DNA from: Nitrosomonas sp.
Lineage (GTDB): Bacteria > Pseudomonadota > Gammaproteobacteria > Burkholderiales > Nitrosomonadaceae
Length of the DNA stretch: 64,000 nt
Assembly: GCA_016721865.1 (NCBI GenBank)
Contig: JADKHF010000044.1
Span: 1 to 64,000, forward strand
Direction: 5' to 3'
Shown here: piece after piece, positions 52,769 through 61,837 of the stretch
Numbering within the stretch: the stretch's first letter is position 1
Layout: each line of letters begins with the position of its first letter
Translations under genes and position numbers: made by a program
The notes under the pieces: generated by a model
Told to the model about the DNA's origin: nothing
Databases searched by the model: none
What the model saw: the letters and a program-made list of their open reading frames with translations, nothing else

Positions 52769-53737
52769 TCAAAGTTGCGCGCATGCATACGCGGCGATCG
52801 ATAACTTTTGATAGCGGGCAGCCCACTCGAGCGGAATAGAAGAATTCTGCTCACTGCGCTGCGATGTATACGCCGCTATAATGGCACCGAGCACGATGGC
52901 ACGACCGCAACTGTCGCCGCCGACGCGGATATTTTCTTCGATAGCAGTACGATAATCGGGTGCATGTTGAGCGATATGCGCAATGACCGGCAACCCTTCC
53001 AGAACGTGACAGGCTGTACCAAAGCGTTTAGCCACTACTGCGCTATCGAGCACGCGGGCTTGCAAAACTTCTTCAAGCAGTGGCGTCAGCTTTTCTCCAG
53101 CTTGCGGTAGTGCGCTGGTGAGTGCCTGGGTGATGGATTTTCCATTTAATACTTCCAGCAAAACACAGCCTGCATACTGTGCTGCTGCAACCGCAGTGTC
53201 ATTATGATTGGTCAGACGCACAACCTGATCTATTTTAACTTTCAACGCTTCCTGCGATCCGGTGTGCATGGCTGCCACCACCGGTACCGTTGCCAGTGCG
53301 GCAAACTGATCGTCATCAGCGCCGGAGTTTTCCGGGAATTCTTCGGGCTTGAGCGGTAATAGTGTTTGCAAGGTCTGGCGTGTAGGCGAATCAACATAAC
53401 CGATGTAAGCGCCACCCGGACCAAAATAACTGCGGTATTCCGTCTGGTATGCAACACGATCAAATTGTCCATGCTGCGCAAAATGCCGCAGCATCAGCAG
53501 ACATACCTCACCATAGCCGGATGAATCACCCGCAGATTTATTGCCATGCGCGAAGTATCCGCTGGTACCGGCATAATCATTTGCATCGGGTTGCAAAAAA
53601 ACCAGCCCTTTGATTTTTTCAATCTGTGCAATCCGCGCGGGATCATAAAGCCAATGCAGACCCAATGCCGCGGAATCTGCAATCAATGCGCCTAAAATAG
53701 CCGCCATACGGGGCGCAAGCCGGATACTTGTAATCAT
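52769..53737 (-). CDS. ADP-ribosylglycohydrolase-family protein (DraG-like)
   Basis: 322 residues. The N-terminal pattern ILGALIADSAALGLHWLYDP and the downstream TRQTLQTLLPLK, RLTNHNDTAVAAAQYAGCVL and NIRVGGDSCGRAIVLGAIIA fit this all-helical dimetal hydrolase family; GGDSCGRA replaces the usual GGDtDT, so one metal ligand differs. Members remove ADP-ribose from proteins or related compounds. No nitrogenase genes are nearby, so a DraG role in nitrogen fixation is not supported. Confidence 0.88.
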   Translation of the reverse strand: MITSIRLAPRMAAILGALIADSAALGLHWLYDPARIAQIEKIKGLVFLQPDANDYAGTSGYFAHGNKSAGDSSGYGEVCLLMLRHFAQHGQFDRVAYQTEYRSYFGPGGAYIGYVDSPTRQTLQTLLPLKPEEFPENSGADDDQFAALATVPVVAAMHTGSQEALKVKIDQVVRLTNHNDTAVAAAQYAGCVLLEVLNGKSITQALTSALPQAGEKLTPLLEEVLQARVLDSAVVAKRFGTACHVLEGLPVIAHIAQHAPDYRTAIEENIRVGGDSCGRAIVLGAIIAAYTSQRSEQNSSIPLEWAARYQKLSIAAYACAQL

Positions 53738-53759
53738 CGTATTTTAAGAAGATTGGGAT

Positions 53760-53942
53760 TCATTTAATTTCCACTTCGTCCGGTATTCTGCGCGCTTCCT
53801 CTTCCAGCATGATTGGAATACCGTCCTTGATCGCAAAAGCAAGCCGATCAGGCTTGCAGATCAGCTCCTTGTCTTCCTTTTTGTAGATAAGTGGCCCTTT
53901 GCATAGGGGGCATACCAAAATATCCAGTAATCTTGCATCCAT
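53760..53942 (-). CDS. Trm112/YcaR-family small zinc-ribbon-like protein
   Basis: 60 residues: MDARLLDILVCPLCKGPLIY, LICKPDRLAFAIKDGIPIML and a short acidic tail. The CPLC pair and the single later Cys are typical of bacterial Trm112-like proteins, which resemble methyltransferase activators but often have an incomplete zinc site. It precedes the par genes on the same strand. Function in bacteria is not well known. Confidence 0.92.
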   Translation of the reverse strand: MDARLLDILVCPLCKGPLIYKKEDKELICKPDRLAFAIKDGIPIMLEEEARRIPDEVEIK

Positions 53943-54055
53943 AATTTTCCTTGTTCAACTTAACTGACGGGGTATTGGAAATCTCTAATGGGCATCTCTA
54001 AAAATCCAAATTTTGATACAACTCCTTGTTGCTCGCAAATTTACAATTTCTTATT

Positions 54056-54895
54056 TTATAACTTACTCAAAATATCATCCAATTGATCCAAACTGGTATA
54101 GTGAATGACGATATTGCCCTGGCCATTCTTCTTCGGCTTGATCGCCACCTGCGCACCAAGACGCTCGGAAACATCTTCCTCTAATCGCAGCAGATCTCTA
54201 TCAGGTTTTTTCACCATTTTAGGCGCGGGATGTTCGATATGGTTGACGATTTTCTCCGTTTCGCGCACGGAAAGCTGTTTCTGCACGATCACGTTGGCAA
54301 TTTTAATTTGTTGTACTGGCGCTAATGACAACAGAGCACGTCCGTGTCCCATATCAATTTTACCCTGCATCATCAATTCCTGTACCGGTGCAGACAAGTT
54401 GAGCAAACGCAACAGATTGGAAATCGTACTGCGTGAATTGCCTAGCGCTTCACCGGCGGTTTGATGCGTCATACCAAATTCATTAATCAAACGCTGAATG
54501 CCCATGGCCTCTTCCAGTGGATTCAGATTTTCACGTTGTATGTTTTCAATCAACGACATGGCGAGCGCTGATTCATCGGCAACTTTTCGTATCAGTGCCG
54601 GCACTTCGGTCAATCCCGCTAATTGAGCTGCGCGCCACCTTCGTTCGCCCGCGATGATTTCGTATCGGTCCGCGCTGATGGGCCGCACCAGAATCGGCTG
54701 CATGACACCTTGCGCTTTGATCGACTCGGCCAGCTCTGCCAAAGCCACTTGATCCATATTGGTTCTGGGTTGGTATTTGCCGGGTTGAAGCTTGGCTATT
54801 TCAAGGCTTTGCAGTGATTCTTCCGCAAAATCGGCATTCCCATTGCCCGACAATAAGGCATCCAAACCTCTTCCCAATCCTTTTTGTTTTGTCAT
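54056..54895 (-). CDS. parB: Chromosome-partitioning protein ParB (Spo0J type)
   Basis: 279 residues. N-terminal KGLGRGLDALLSGN, CTP-binding motifs LQPGKYQPRTNMDQ and YEIIAGERRWRAAQLAG, ENIQRENLNPLEEAMGIQRL, the helix-turn-helix GEALGNSRSTISNLLRLLNL, and a C-terminal dimerisation domain. ParB loads at parS and slides as a CTP-dependent clamp. A parS-like site lies 3.6 kb away at 58462. It is about 140 bases downstream of parA. Confidence 0.96.
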   Translation of the reverse strand: MTKQKGLGRGLDALLSGNGNADFAEESLQSLEIAKLQPGKYQPRTNMDQVALAELAESIKAQGVMQPILVRPISADRYEIIAGERRWRAAQLAGLTEVPALIRKVADESALAMSLIENIQRENLNPLEEAMGIQRLINEFGMTHQTAGEALGNSRSTISNLLRLLNLSAPVQELMMQGKIDMGHGRALLSLAPVQQIKIANVIVQKQLSVRETEKIVNHIEHPAPKMVKKPDRDLLRLEEDVSERLGAQVAIKPKKNGQGNIVIHYTSLDQLDDILSKL

Positions 54896-55033
54896 TTTAC
54901 CGATTCCATAATTTTCCCATCAAGCAGGGCATTGCTTATAATTCAAAGTTCTCATCAAAGTGAGGCAAGAGCAGAAATTGTTACGCTGCATATGATTGAT
55001 ATGTAAGGAAGCATTGTAACGAAATTTGTATTT

Positions 55034-55801
55034 TTAGAGGTGCTCAGCGTCAAGTATTTCTTTAGCAAGCTCCAGGTAAGCCTGCGCGCCTTTAGATTGT
55101 CCGTCGTGATACAGAACGGGCACGCCAAAGCCGGGCGCTTCGGCCAGGCGGATATTGCGCGGGATCACGGTACGATAGACTTTATCGCCAAAGTGCTTTT
55201 GCAATTGATCAGAAACCTGCTGTGCCAGGATATTGCGCGGATCAAACATGGTGCGCAGCAGACCTTCGATACGCAACTTGGGGTTAAAATTATGACGCAC
55301 GCGCTTAATGGTATTGACCAGATCACTGAGTCCTTCCAGCGCGTAATATTCGCATTGCATCGGGATCATCACCGCCTGTGCCGCACATAACCCGTTAAGG
55401 GTTAACAAGTTTAGAGCGGGTGGACAATCAATCAGAATATAATCATATTCTTGTTCGATGGCTTCGAGTGCCGTTTTCAACCGCGCTTCCCGCTGGGGCA
55501 AATCAACCATTTCAACTTCTGCACCCGCCAAGTCGCGGTTGGCGGGTATCAAATCATATTTGCCTCGCGTGCCAGTAATGCGCGTTGCTTGTATCGCCGA
55601 TTCCCCGAGTAAAATTTGATAAACCGTGGTTTTGACCGTTTGTTTGTTGGTGCCGCTGCCCATCGTTGCATTGGCTTGCGGATCGAGATCGACCAGTAAA
55701 ACACGTTTTCCAGAAGCAGTCAGACTTGCTGCCAGATTAACACTGGTTGTGGTTTTTCCAACACCACCTTTTTGATTGGTAATGGCGAGAATTTTCGTCA
55801 T
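55034..55801 (-). CDS. parA: Chromosome-partitioning ATPase ParA (Soj type)
   Basis: 255 residues from ATG 55801, preceded by AGGA; an ATG five codons upstream is less likely. The deviant Walker A is ITNQKGGVGKTTTSVNLAA, Walker A' LLVDLDPQANATMGSG, Walker B DYILIDCPPALNLLTLNGLC. It binds DNA as an ATP dimer and moves ParB-parS complexes. It lies downstream of rsmG in the conserved order mnmG-rsmG-parA-parB. Confidence 0.97.
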   Translation of the reverse strand: MTKILAITNQKGGVGKTTTSVNLAASLTASGKRVLLVDLDPQANATMGSGTNKQTVKTTVYQILLGESAIQATRITGTRGKYDLIPANRDLAGAEVEMVDLPQREARLKTALEAIEQEYDYILIDCPPALNLLTLNGLCAAQAVMIPMQCEYYALEGLSDLVNTIKRVRHNFNPKLRIEGLLRTMFDPRNILAQQVSDQLQKHFGDKVYRTVIPRNIRLAEAPGFGVPVLYHDGQSKGAQAYLELAKEILDAEHL

Positions 55802-55858
55802 GGGTTTATCCTGCATTCATTAGGCTGAATCAAAGCTGCCAAGTGTTTTAATCCGGAG

Positions 55859-56500
55859 TTACTGTTTCTTTACGATAATCAATTGCCTGGCCGCATTAAG
55901 TCTAGGCACAACCAGCGATACACTTTTTTCAATACAAAAGGGAGTATGGATTTGCTTCAGTTCAGTGTCTGAGCAATTTGCTTTCATCGCGACCCAGCGG
56001 AAATTTACATCATCTTCCGCAGCCAATTGCCGGGTTAAATCAACAAATTCACCCAATTCTGAAAATGCACGCGTAACGATTGTATCCACCTTTTTATCCA
56101 AGCAGATATCCTCGACGCGCTGCCCCATGACTTCAACATTCTGCAATGCCAATTCAATCTTAACCTGTTGCAAAAAAGATGCTTTTTTTTGATTACTTTC
56201 AACCAGCAATACCTGCCAGTCCGGTCTTGCCAGTGCGATCGGGATACCCGGCAATCCGGCACCGCTACCGACATCAATGATTTTCGGGCCATTGATATGA
56301 GGCAACACAGCCAGGCTATCCATCACATGTTGATAAAGCATGTCTTGCAGATTCCGGATAGCGGTTAAATTATGTATTTTGTTCCATTTCTCGATCAGCA
56401 ATAAATACCGTTCGATCAGTCCGGGAAGCGGCTTTTCCTGCGCTGCAAAATCATAATCGAGTGCCCGCAAACTTTGCGTGATTTGCTGTAACAAGCTCAT
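55859..56500 (-). CDS. rsmG: 16S rRNA (guanine527-N7)-methyltransferase RsmG (GidB)
   Basis: 213 residues: YLLLIEKWNKIHNLTAIRNL, YQHVMDSLAVLPHINGPKII, the AdoMet site VGSGAGLPGIPIALARPDWQ, VESNQKKASFLQQVKIELAL and VTRAFSELGEFVDLTRQ. It methylates G527 of 16S rRNA; its loss gives low-level streptomycin resistance in many bacteria. Its ATG overlaps the restored stop of mnmG (ATGA). Confidence 0.96.
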   Translation of the reverse strand: MSLLQQITQSLRALDYDFAAQEKPLPGLIERYLLLIEKWNKIHNLTAIRNLQDMLYQHVMDSLAVLPHINGPKIIDVGSGAGLPGIPIALARPDWQVLLVESNQKKASFLQQVKIELALQNVEVMGQRVEDICLDKKVDTIVTRAFSELGEFVDLTRQLAAEDDVNFRWVAMKANCSDTELKQIHTPFCIEKSVSLVVPRLNAARQLIIVKKQ

Positions 56501-58388
56501 GCGCTCTGCTTTTTATCTCCAAATCCACGCTTTAAATGCACCAATAATAATGAGACTGCAGCCGGCGTTACACCGAAATCCGCGAAGCCTGGCCAATGGT
56601 TTCCGGTTTGTGCTGATTCAGTTTTTGTTGTACTTCATTGGAAAGTCCTTTAACCACCCGATAATCTATATCTTTTGGTAGTAAGGTATTTTCGTATTGT
56701 GCCTGGCGGGAAACTTCTTCCTGCTGACGTTGGATATAACCGTGATATTTGGCCTGAATTTCAACTTGTTCAGCGACTTGCACACTGATCACAGGCGCAC
56801 CTGCACCCGGCAATGTCATCAGTGTGGCATAGGTGACGTCAGGGCGTTTTAGCAGTTCATTCAACGTATATTCTCGTTCTATTCCTTTACCCAAAACGCG
56901 AATGGCTTCATCCTCTGGTAATGTGCCAGGCAACAGGCGGATTGAATTGAGTCTTTGCTGCTCTTTCCCGATCGCCTCTTGCTTATCGGTGAAAGCCGCC
57001 CAGCGCGCATCTTCCACCAGTCCAAGTTTTTTTCCCATTTCGGTCAGGCGCAAATCGGCATTGTCTTCGCGTAATTGCAAACGGTATTCCGCACGGCTGG
57101 TAAACATCCGGTAAGGCTCAGTCACGCCGGAAGTCACCAGATCATCGACCAGAACCCCCAAATAGGCTTCATTGCGTCGTGGCAGCCACGCTTCCCTTTC
57201 CTGAATTTTCAGTGCGGCATTAATACCAGCCAACAAACCCTGGGCGGCGGCTTCTTCATAACCGGTTGTTCCGTTGATTTGTCCGGCAAAGTACAGGTTT
57301 TCGATGGTTTTTGTCTCAAGCGAACGTTTCAGATTACGCGGATCAAAATAATCATATTCAATCGCATAACCAGGCCGCGTGATATGCGCATTTTCCAGAC
57401 CAGCAATGGAATGAATCAGCTTTACCTGTACTTCAAACGACAGGCTGGTCGATATGCCGTTGGGATATATTTCATGGGTGCCCAAGCCTTCCGGTTCCAG
57501 AAATATGGAATGTGATTCGCGGGCAGAAAAACGTACCACCTTATCTTCGATCGAAGGGCAGTAACGCGGGCCGATGCCTTCGATTTTCCCAGTGTACATC
57601 GGCGAATCCACCAGGCCGTCGCGAATGATTTCGTGCGTGCCCCCATTGGTACTGGTAATCCAGCACGATATCTGCGGCGGATGCTGAATGCCTGTATCGA
57701 TCAATGAAAACACCGGTGTTGGTTGATCGCCGGGTTGCTCCAGAAGTTTTGCATAATTCATACTGCGGCCGTCGATGCGCGGTGGCGTGCCGGTCTTCAA
57801 TCGTCCGGCTGGAAATTCCATTTCGCGCAGTCTTTGCGCCAGCATCACGGAAGGTGGATCGCCCGCTCGACCTGCTTTAAAATTGGTTTTGCCGATATGC
57901 GCCATGCCCGCCAGGAATGTGCCGACGGTCAATATCACCGCGCGCGCATGGATTCTGATATTAAGCTGTGTAATAACACCAATCACCCGATCTTTTTCAA
58001 CGATCAGATCATCCACAGCTTGCTGCATGACTCGAAGATTAGGCTGATTCTCGATACGCTTGCGGATTGCTTGCCGGTAAAGCACCCGATCAGCTTGCGC
58101 TCGCGTGGCTCTGACGGCGGGACCTTTGCTTGAATTGAGAATGCGAAACTGAATACCGGCTTCATCAGCAGCCATTCCCATCGCGCCGCCCAAAGCATCG
58201 ATTTCCTTGACCAGATGACTTTTCCCTATGCCGCCGATAGATGGGTTGCACGACATCTGACCAATTGTTTCGATATTGTGTGTCAGTAACAATGTTTTGT
58301 GCCCCATGCGTGCAGCCGCCAATGCCGCTTCAGTGCCAGCATGGCCGCCACCTACAACGATAATCTCAAAATCTGTGTGATTGCTCAT
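56497..58388 (-). CDS. mnmG: tRNA uridine-34 carboxymethylaminomethyl synthesis enzyme MnmG (GidA), frameshift near the C-terminus
   Basis: The FAD site is IVVGGGHAGTEAALAAARMG and GQMSCNPSIGGIGKSHLVKE; further motifs are YCPSIEDKVVRF and GQINGTTGYEEAAAQGLLAG. With MnmE it modifies the wobble uridine of several tRNAs. As written, the frame stops at 56568 after GQASRIS. One extra G at 56573-56574 (GG where GGG is expected) restores the conserved tail GVTPAAVSLLLVHLKRG, ending at 56497 with a stop that overlaps rsmG. The gene is therefore probably intact and the sequence in error. Confidence 0.94.
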
Positions 58389-58756
58389 AGTGCAAAAGCC
58401 TGCGATATTCGAACAAGTAACTAAAAATTTCTTGATGGTACGGAAGGATGCTTACCAGAGATGTTTCACGTGAAACCTTTTTGTCGCATTCGCTGAAAAG
58501 GTGTGATTTCCAGGCTGCAATTATAGGTGTAGCTGATTAATGAACGCAAGTTTATGTTCTGCAGTTGCTAAAAACCTTTTTGGTCAGCCACTTATAGATT
58601 CTATAGGAAAAATTATCAGTGTTGGATGGCAGAATTCAATCCTGGCGCATATTGAAGAAGACTTATATTAGACAAATAAGATGGAACAATTTAGCATAGC
58701 TAGATTCTAAGAAAGATGGATAAACAAGTTCGGGAATTATTTTTCAGGAGAATTCT
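58389..58756. other. Intergenic stretch between mnmG and the cupredoxin gene
   Basis: About 370 bases between divergent genes. It contains the parS site at 58462-58477. I see no clear DnaA boxes and no frame with a recognisable product, so it is not shown to be the replication origin. It must also hold the promoters for mnmG and for the cupredoxin gene. Confidence 0.6.
58462..58477. promoter_or_regulatory. parS centromere-like site
   Basis: TGTTTCACGTGAAACC matches the bacterial parS consensus TGTTTCACGTGAAACA at 15 of 16 positions. It lies 75 bases upstream of mnmG and close to parA and parB, which are expected to act on it. parS sites cluster near the origin of replication. Confidence 0.95.
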
Positions 58757-59207
58757 ATGAACAGGATTATACCATTTGTAACCTTGGTCTTGTTTTCAAC
58801 CAATTGTTACTCGAGTGCTAACCATTCCAATAGTGAAGTTGATATAGGTAAATCGGGTGATTCAAGCAAGGTGTCCCGGACCATTAAGTTGACTCAGGTG
58901 GATAATATGTTTTTGCCTTCTGAAATTACAGTCAGTGAAGGCGAAACTATCCAGTTTGTTATAAAAAATGGCGGCAACAGAAAGCATGAAATGCTGATGG
59001 GTTCTAAGGCAGAATTGAAGAAAGTTGCTAATATGCGGCGCCTGTTTCCTGAAAAGGACATTCTGAAGCACATTTGGTACAACTTGAACCAGGTGAGCAA
59101 AAAGAATTTATCTGGCAGTTTACCAGCGCGGGAATCATTGATTTTGCCTGCCCGTTGCCGGGTCATTTTAAGAAGATGCGTGGAACAATAACTGTGGAGA
59201 AGAAATG
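58757..59207 (+). pseudogene. Cupredoxin-like periplasmic protein, one frameshift
   Basis: From ATG 58757 after AGGAG: a signal peptide (NRIIPFVTLVLFSTNCYSSA), then VDNMFLPSEITVSEGETIQF and VIKNGGNRKHEMLMGSKAEL, the first half of a cupredoxin with the copper His in KHEML. Near 59070 the frame shifts to HLVQLEPGEQKEFIWQFTSA and GIIDFACPLPGHFKKMRGTI, which holds the Cys and His of a type 1 copper site (FACPLPGHF). Joined, it is a complete protein of about 150 residues. The stop TGA overlaps the next ATG (ATGA), so the restored frame is the original one. Confidence 0.88.
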
Positions 59208-59750
59208 AAAATACGAGTAAACACCCTGTTAACTGGATCAATCCTTGCTGTCAGTCTGTTGAGTGTTGTTTCACAAGCAGCCGCAACAGCTACGGTTGAC
59301 GTTTATAAAAGTCCGACCTGTGGGTGTTGCGCTAAATGGGTCGATCATATGCGCGATCACGGGTTCACCGTAAAAACGCATGATGTTGGCAATAAAGAAA
59401 TAAGAAAAAAATCAGGTATCTCTGAATCGCTGGGTTCGTGCCATACGGCTTTGGTCAACGGCTATGCTATCGAGGGACATGTGCCAGCGCCTGATATAAT
59501 ACGTTTACTCCAAGAAAAACCTAAAGCGATTGGATTGGCTGTGCCTGATATGCCGCACGGAACTCCTGGTATGGAAGGTGCTCGCAGTGACCCTTATAAT
59601 GTTTTGTTAATCAAAGAACGGGATGAAGCACGCAAGGATACAACCATTTATAATCGCTATGATCCCTATGCCAGGAAGGCAGAGCAATTGCAACCGGCCA
59701 ATCCTGAGCCGGGGCAAGAGAAGAGCGGTTCAGTCATGCGTTTAAAGTAA
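59205..59750 (+). CDS. DUF411-family exported protein (CGCC motif)
   Basis: 181 residues. A signal peptide (MKIRVNTLLTGSILAVSLLS, cleavage after SQA) precedes the DUF411 core VDVYKSPTCGCCAKWVDHMR, where CGCC is a likely metal or redox site, and ESLGSCHTALVNGYAIEGHV. The C-terminal part (YNVLLIKERDEARKDTTIYN and beyond) is longer than usual. DUF411 proteins are often found in copper-resistance clusters; the direct activity is unknown. It is translationally coupled to a cupredoxin and followed by a cytochrome c gene. Confidence 0.9.
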   Translation: MKIRVNTLLTGSILAVSLLSVVSQAAATATVDVYKSPTCGCCAKWVDHMRDHGFTVKTHDVGNKEIRKKSGISESLGSCHTALVNGYAIEGHVPAPDIIRLLQEKPKAIGLAVPDMPHGTPGMEGARSDPYNVLLIKERDEARKDTTIYNRYDPYARKAEQLQPANPEPGQEKSGSVMRLK

Positions 59751-59769
59751 TCGTAATTTTTTCACGACA

Positions 59770-60231
59770 ATGCATAAGTTACTGCTGTTTGGTATAGCGA
59801 CACTGTTGCTTGGTTGTGGTGATTCTGCACCACTGGGCAGCATATCCGGGCAACATCAGGTCGATAGTAAAACCGGTTTGGTAAAACGAATTTTTGATCA
59901 AGCACAAATTAAACGGGGTGAAAGTGTTTATGCCGAAAATTGTGTTGGCTGTCATGGGCCCAATGGAGAAGCGACGCCGGATTGGCGCAAACCTGGTCCA
60001 GAGGGAAAATATCCTCCACCGCCATTGGACAGTACAGCGCATGCCTGGCATCATTCGACAGAAGTTTTGAAGAAAACAATCCTCAAAGGAACGCCCCCTG
60101 ATATTGGTTCCATGCCCGCCTGGGAAGGCAAGTTGACGGAGCAGCAGATTGATGATGTGATTGTCTGGATAAAGTCTTTATGGTCAGACGAAATTTATGA
60201 CATCTGGTATAAGAATTTTGAAGGGAAGTAG
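59770..60231 (+). CDS. Lipid-anchored class I cytochrome c
   Basis: 153 residues with a lipoprotein signal (HKLLLFGIATLLLGCGDSAP; lipobox LLGC), one heme c site (CVGCH in VYAENCVGCHGPNGEAT) and the Met ligand probably in DIGSMPAWEGKLTEQQIDDV. It is attached to a membrane and carries single electrons in the periplasm. Its place after the cupredoxin and DUF411 genes (20 bases away) suggests these products act together, perhaps in copper handling or electron transfer to a copper protein. Confidence 0.93.
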   Translation: MHKLLLFGIATLLLGCGDSAPLGSISGQHQVDSKTGLVKRIFDQAQIKRGESVYAENCVGCHGPNGEATPDWRKPGPEGKYPPPPLDSTAHAWHHSTEVLKKTILKGTPPDIGSMPAWEGKLTEQQIDDVIVWIKSLWSDEIYDIWYKNFEGK

Positions 60232-60421
60232 TGTCAGTAACGGTTCACCCCTGTACTCCTTAAAAAATGGTGTAATTAGTTGCATTTAAAGGGAATACTG
60301 GTTTCTTCGGCAAAAAGTATGGAAACTTCTGCTTATGCCGCGCACTATTGCAGTCTTGGTTAATATGACAAACGGAAGAAACAAAATGAACAGTCGAATT
60401 GATCACAACCAGGATACAAAT

Positions 60422-60811
60422 TTATTCTTCCGGATTTTGCTGCAATGAATTGATTTGTTCAAGAATTCCTTCTTTCTCAGCCTGCAGTTCATTATAACGC
60501 GCGTTAAGGCGATTTATCTCATCGGTATACTTTTTAATCCGGGCCTCTTTTCCCTTTTTTTCCAGAAGAAATTCGTCATATTCCGGGATCGGTATGCTTT
60601 CCGCGGGTGAACTGGGCGGTACCGTTATTGGTAGCGGCGCATCTATTTCGTTATGACGTAATTCCTGAGTCATCTGAAACTGTTGATAAGTAGATTGTGC
60701 TTCTTGTTGTATGCGGGCTAATGTTTCCTCTAACTCGCGTATCTGTGCTTTCGTGTCAGCCCAAGCCGGAGTGGTTAGAGTCAGCAATAACAATAAAATA
60801 AATGTTCGCAT
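60422..60811 (-). CDS. Exported coiled-coil protein
   Basis: 129 residues: a signal peptide (MRTFILLLLLTLTTPAWA) and two coiled-coil segments (AQIRELEETLARIQQEAQST and KKYTDEINRLNARYNELQAE) separated by a proline-rich linker (ITVPPSSPAESIPIPEYDEF). No known enzymatic motif. It is probably a small periplasmic scaffold or chaperone-like protein. It is transcribed against the cytochrome c gene. Confidence 0.75.
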   Translation of the reverse strand: MRTFILLLLLTLTTPAWADTKAQIRELEETLARIQQEAQSTYQQFQMTQELRHNEIDAPLPITVPPSSPAESIPIPEYDEFLLEKKGKEARIKKYTDEINRLNARYNELQAEKEGILEQINSLQQNPEE

Positions 60812-61065
60812 AGTATTAAGTATTTATTGAGTAATGATAATCCCGCGGATTTATTGGTGATGCTAGCATATGCGTTCCCCTGCATCAATAATAATTCCAA
60901 GCCCCACTGACCAAAGTGGTTAATGACTCTTCACATTTTATACTCCAGAATCATGACACAATCCGGAGAAACGGAATGCTTTGTGTGCTAGCGCACATAC
61001 TGGTTACTCTGTTCCTGTAATACTTTTGCTTTGATTTTTGTGAATTCTTACTGGAGAGCCTTACC

Positions 61066-61380
61066 ATGACGCAACTAAATAACCGTATTTCCATTTTTTT
61101 CTTAATTACTCTAATGGTTTTTTTCCTGGGCTGCGCATCAACATCAAAGCAGGAGGGTACTGGGGAATATTTTGATGATACTGTCATTACCACAAAGGTA
61201 AAAGCGGAAATCCTCAATGAACCTTCCCTGAAATCCGCAGAAATCAACGTCGAAACTTTCAAAGGTGTCGTTCAGCTCAGTGGCTTTGTCAATTCCCAGG
61301 CCGATATCAATAAAGCAGTTGAAGTTGTAGGTAGAGTCAAGGGCGTGAAGTCTGTCAGGAATGACATGCGGGTTAAGTGA
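61066..61380 (+). CDS. BON-domain lipoprotein
   Basis: 104 residues. A lipoprotein signal (FFLITLMVFFLGCASTSKQE; lipobox LGC) is followed by one BON domain (YFDDTVITTKVKAEILNEPS, AEINVETFKGVVQLSGFVNS, VVGRVKGVKSVRNDMRVK). BON domains bind phospholipid surfaces; related OsmY/DolP-like proteins respond to envelope stress. It stands alone. Confidence 0.93.
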   Translation: MTQLNNRISIFFLITLMVFFLGCASTSKQEGTGEYFDDTVITTKVKAEILNEPSLKSAEINVETFKGVVQLSGFVNSQADINKAVEVVGRVKGVKSVRNDMRVK

Positions 61381-61837
61381 CGCTGGATTTTTTATCCCCG
61401 CACTTGGGTGTGTCATTATGCAGTGCTTTATTGGGATGAGCGCGTTTGAGACAAGCATAAAGATTCTCCGCGCAGCGATTCAGTCCTCATACCCGCGGCG
61501 GCTGAATTACCTTCCTGTAATAACCACACCACACTGTCAGAAAACTCTAAAATTTCCCTGAATAGTGTGTGTAGTTGGTTTTTGAACCGGCGCCTCTGCA
61601 AGTGAGGCGTTCTCCAGCTATTTGACGAGCGATTTTATCCGGGAAATCTGTGTATGATAAACATTTATATTTCACATTTTGCCAACAAGACTGATCAGCT
61701 CCCCTTCATTTCTGAAATCAATTCAGGTTGGACATACTTTTTCAAGAGATTTTAAGTTTGATTTCTTTCCATTGAATCGTTGGCTCTGCCAAGAGATGTA
61801 CAGTGAAGTTCCTATCCAAAGCGGAACCCATTTCTAA
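61381..61837. other. Gene-free stretch before the glucan synthase gene
   Basis: About 457 bases with no convincing frame. A small hairpin, CGCCTC / GAGGCG, lies near 61590-61610. The stretch should carry the promoter for the glucan synthase gene; no clear sigma-70 boxes stand out. Confidence 0.5.

Noticed and set aside
52769..53737. DraG as regulator of nitrogenase
   Set aside because: No nif or draT genes are in the window, and the GGDSCGRA segment deviates from the canonical metal site.
58389..58756. Replication origin between mnmG and the cupredoxin gene
   Set aside because: A parS site is present but no cluster of DnaA boxes or AT-rich unwinding region could be recognised.
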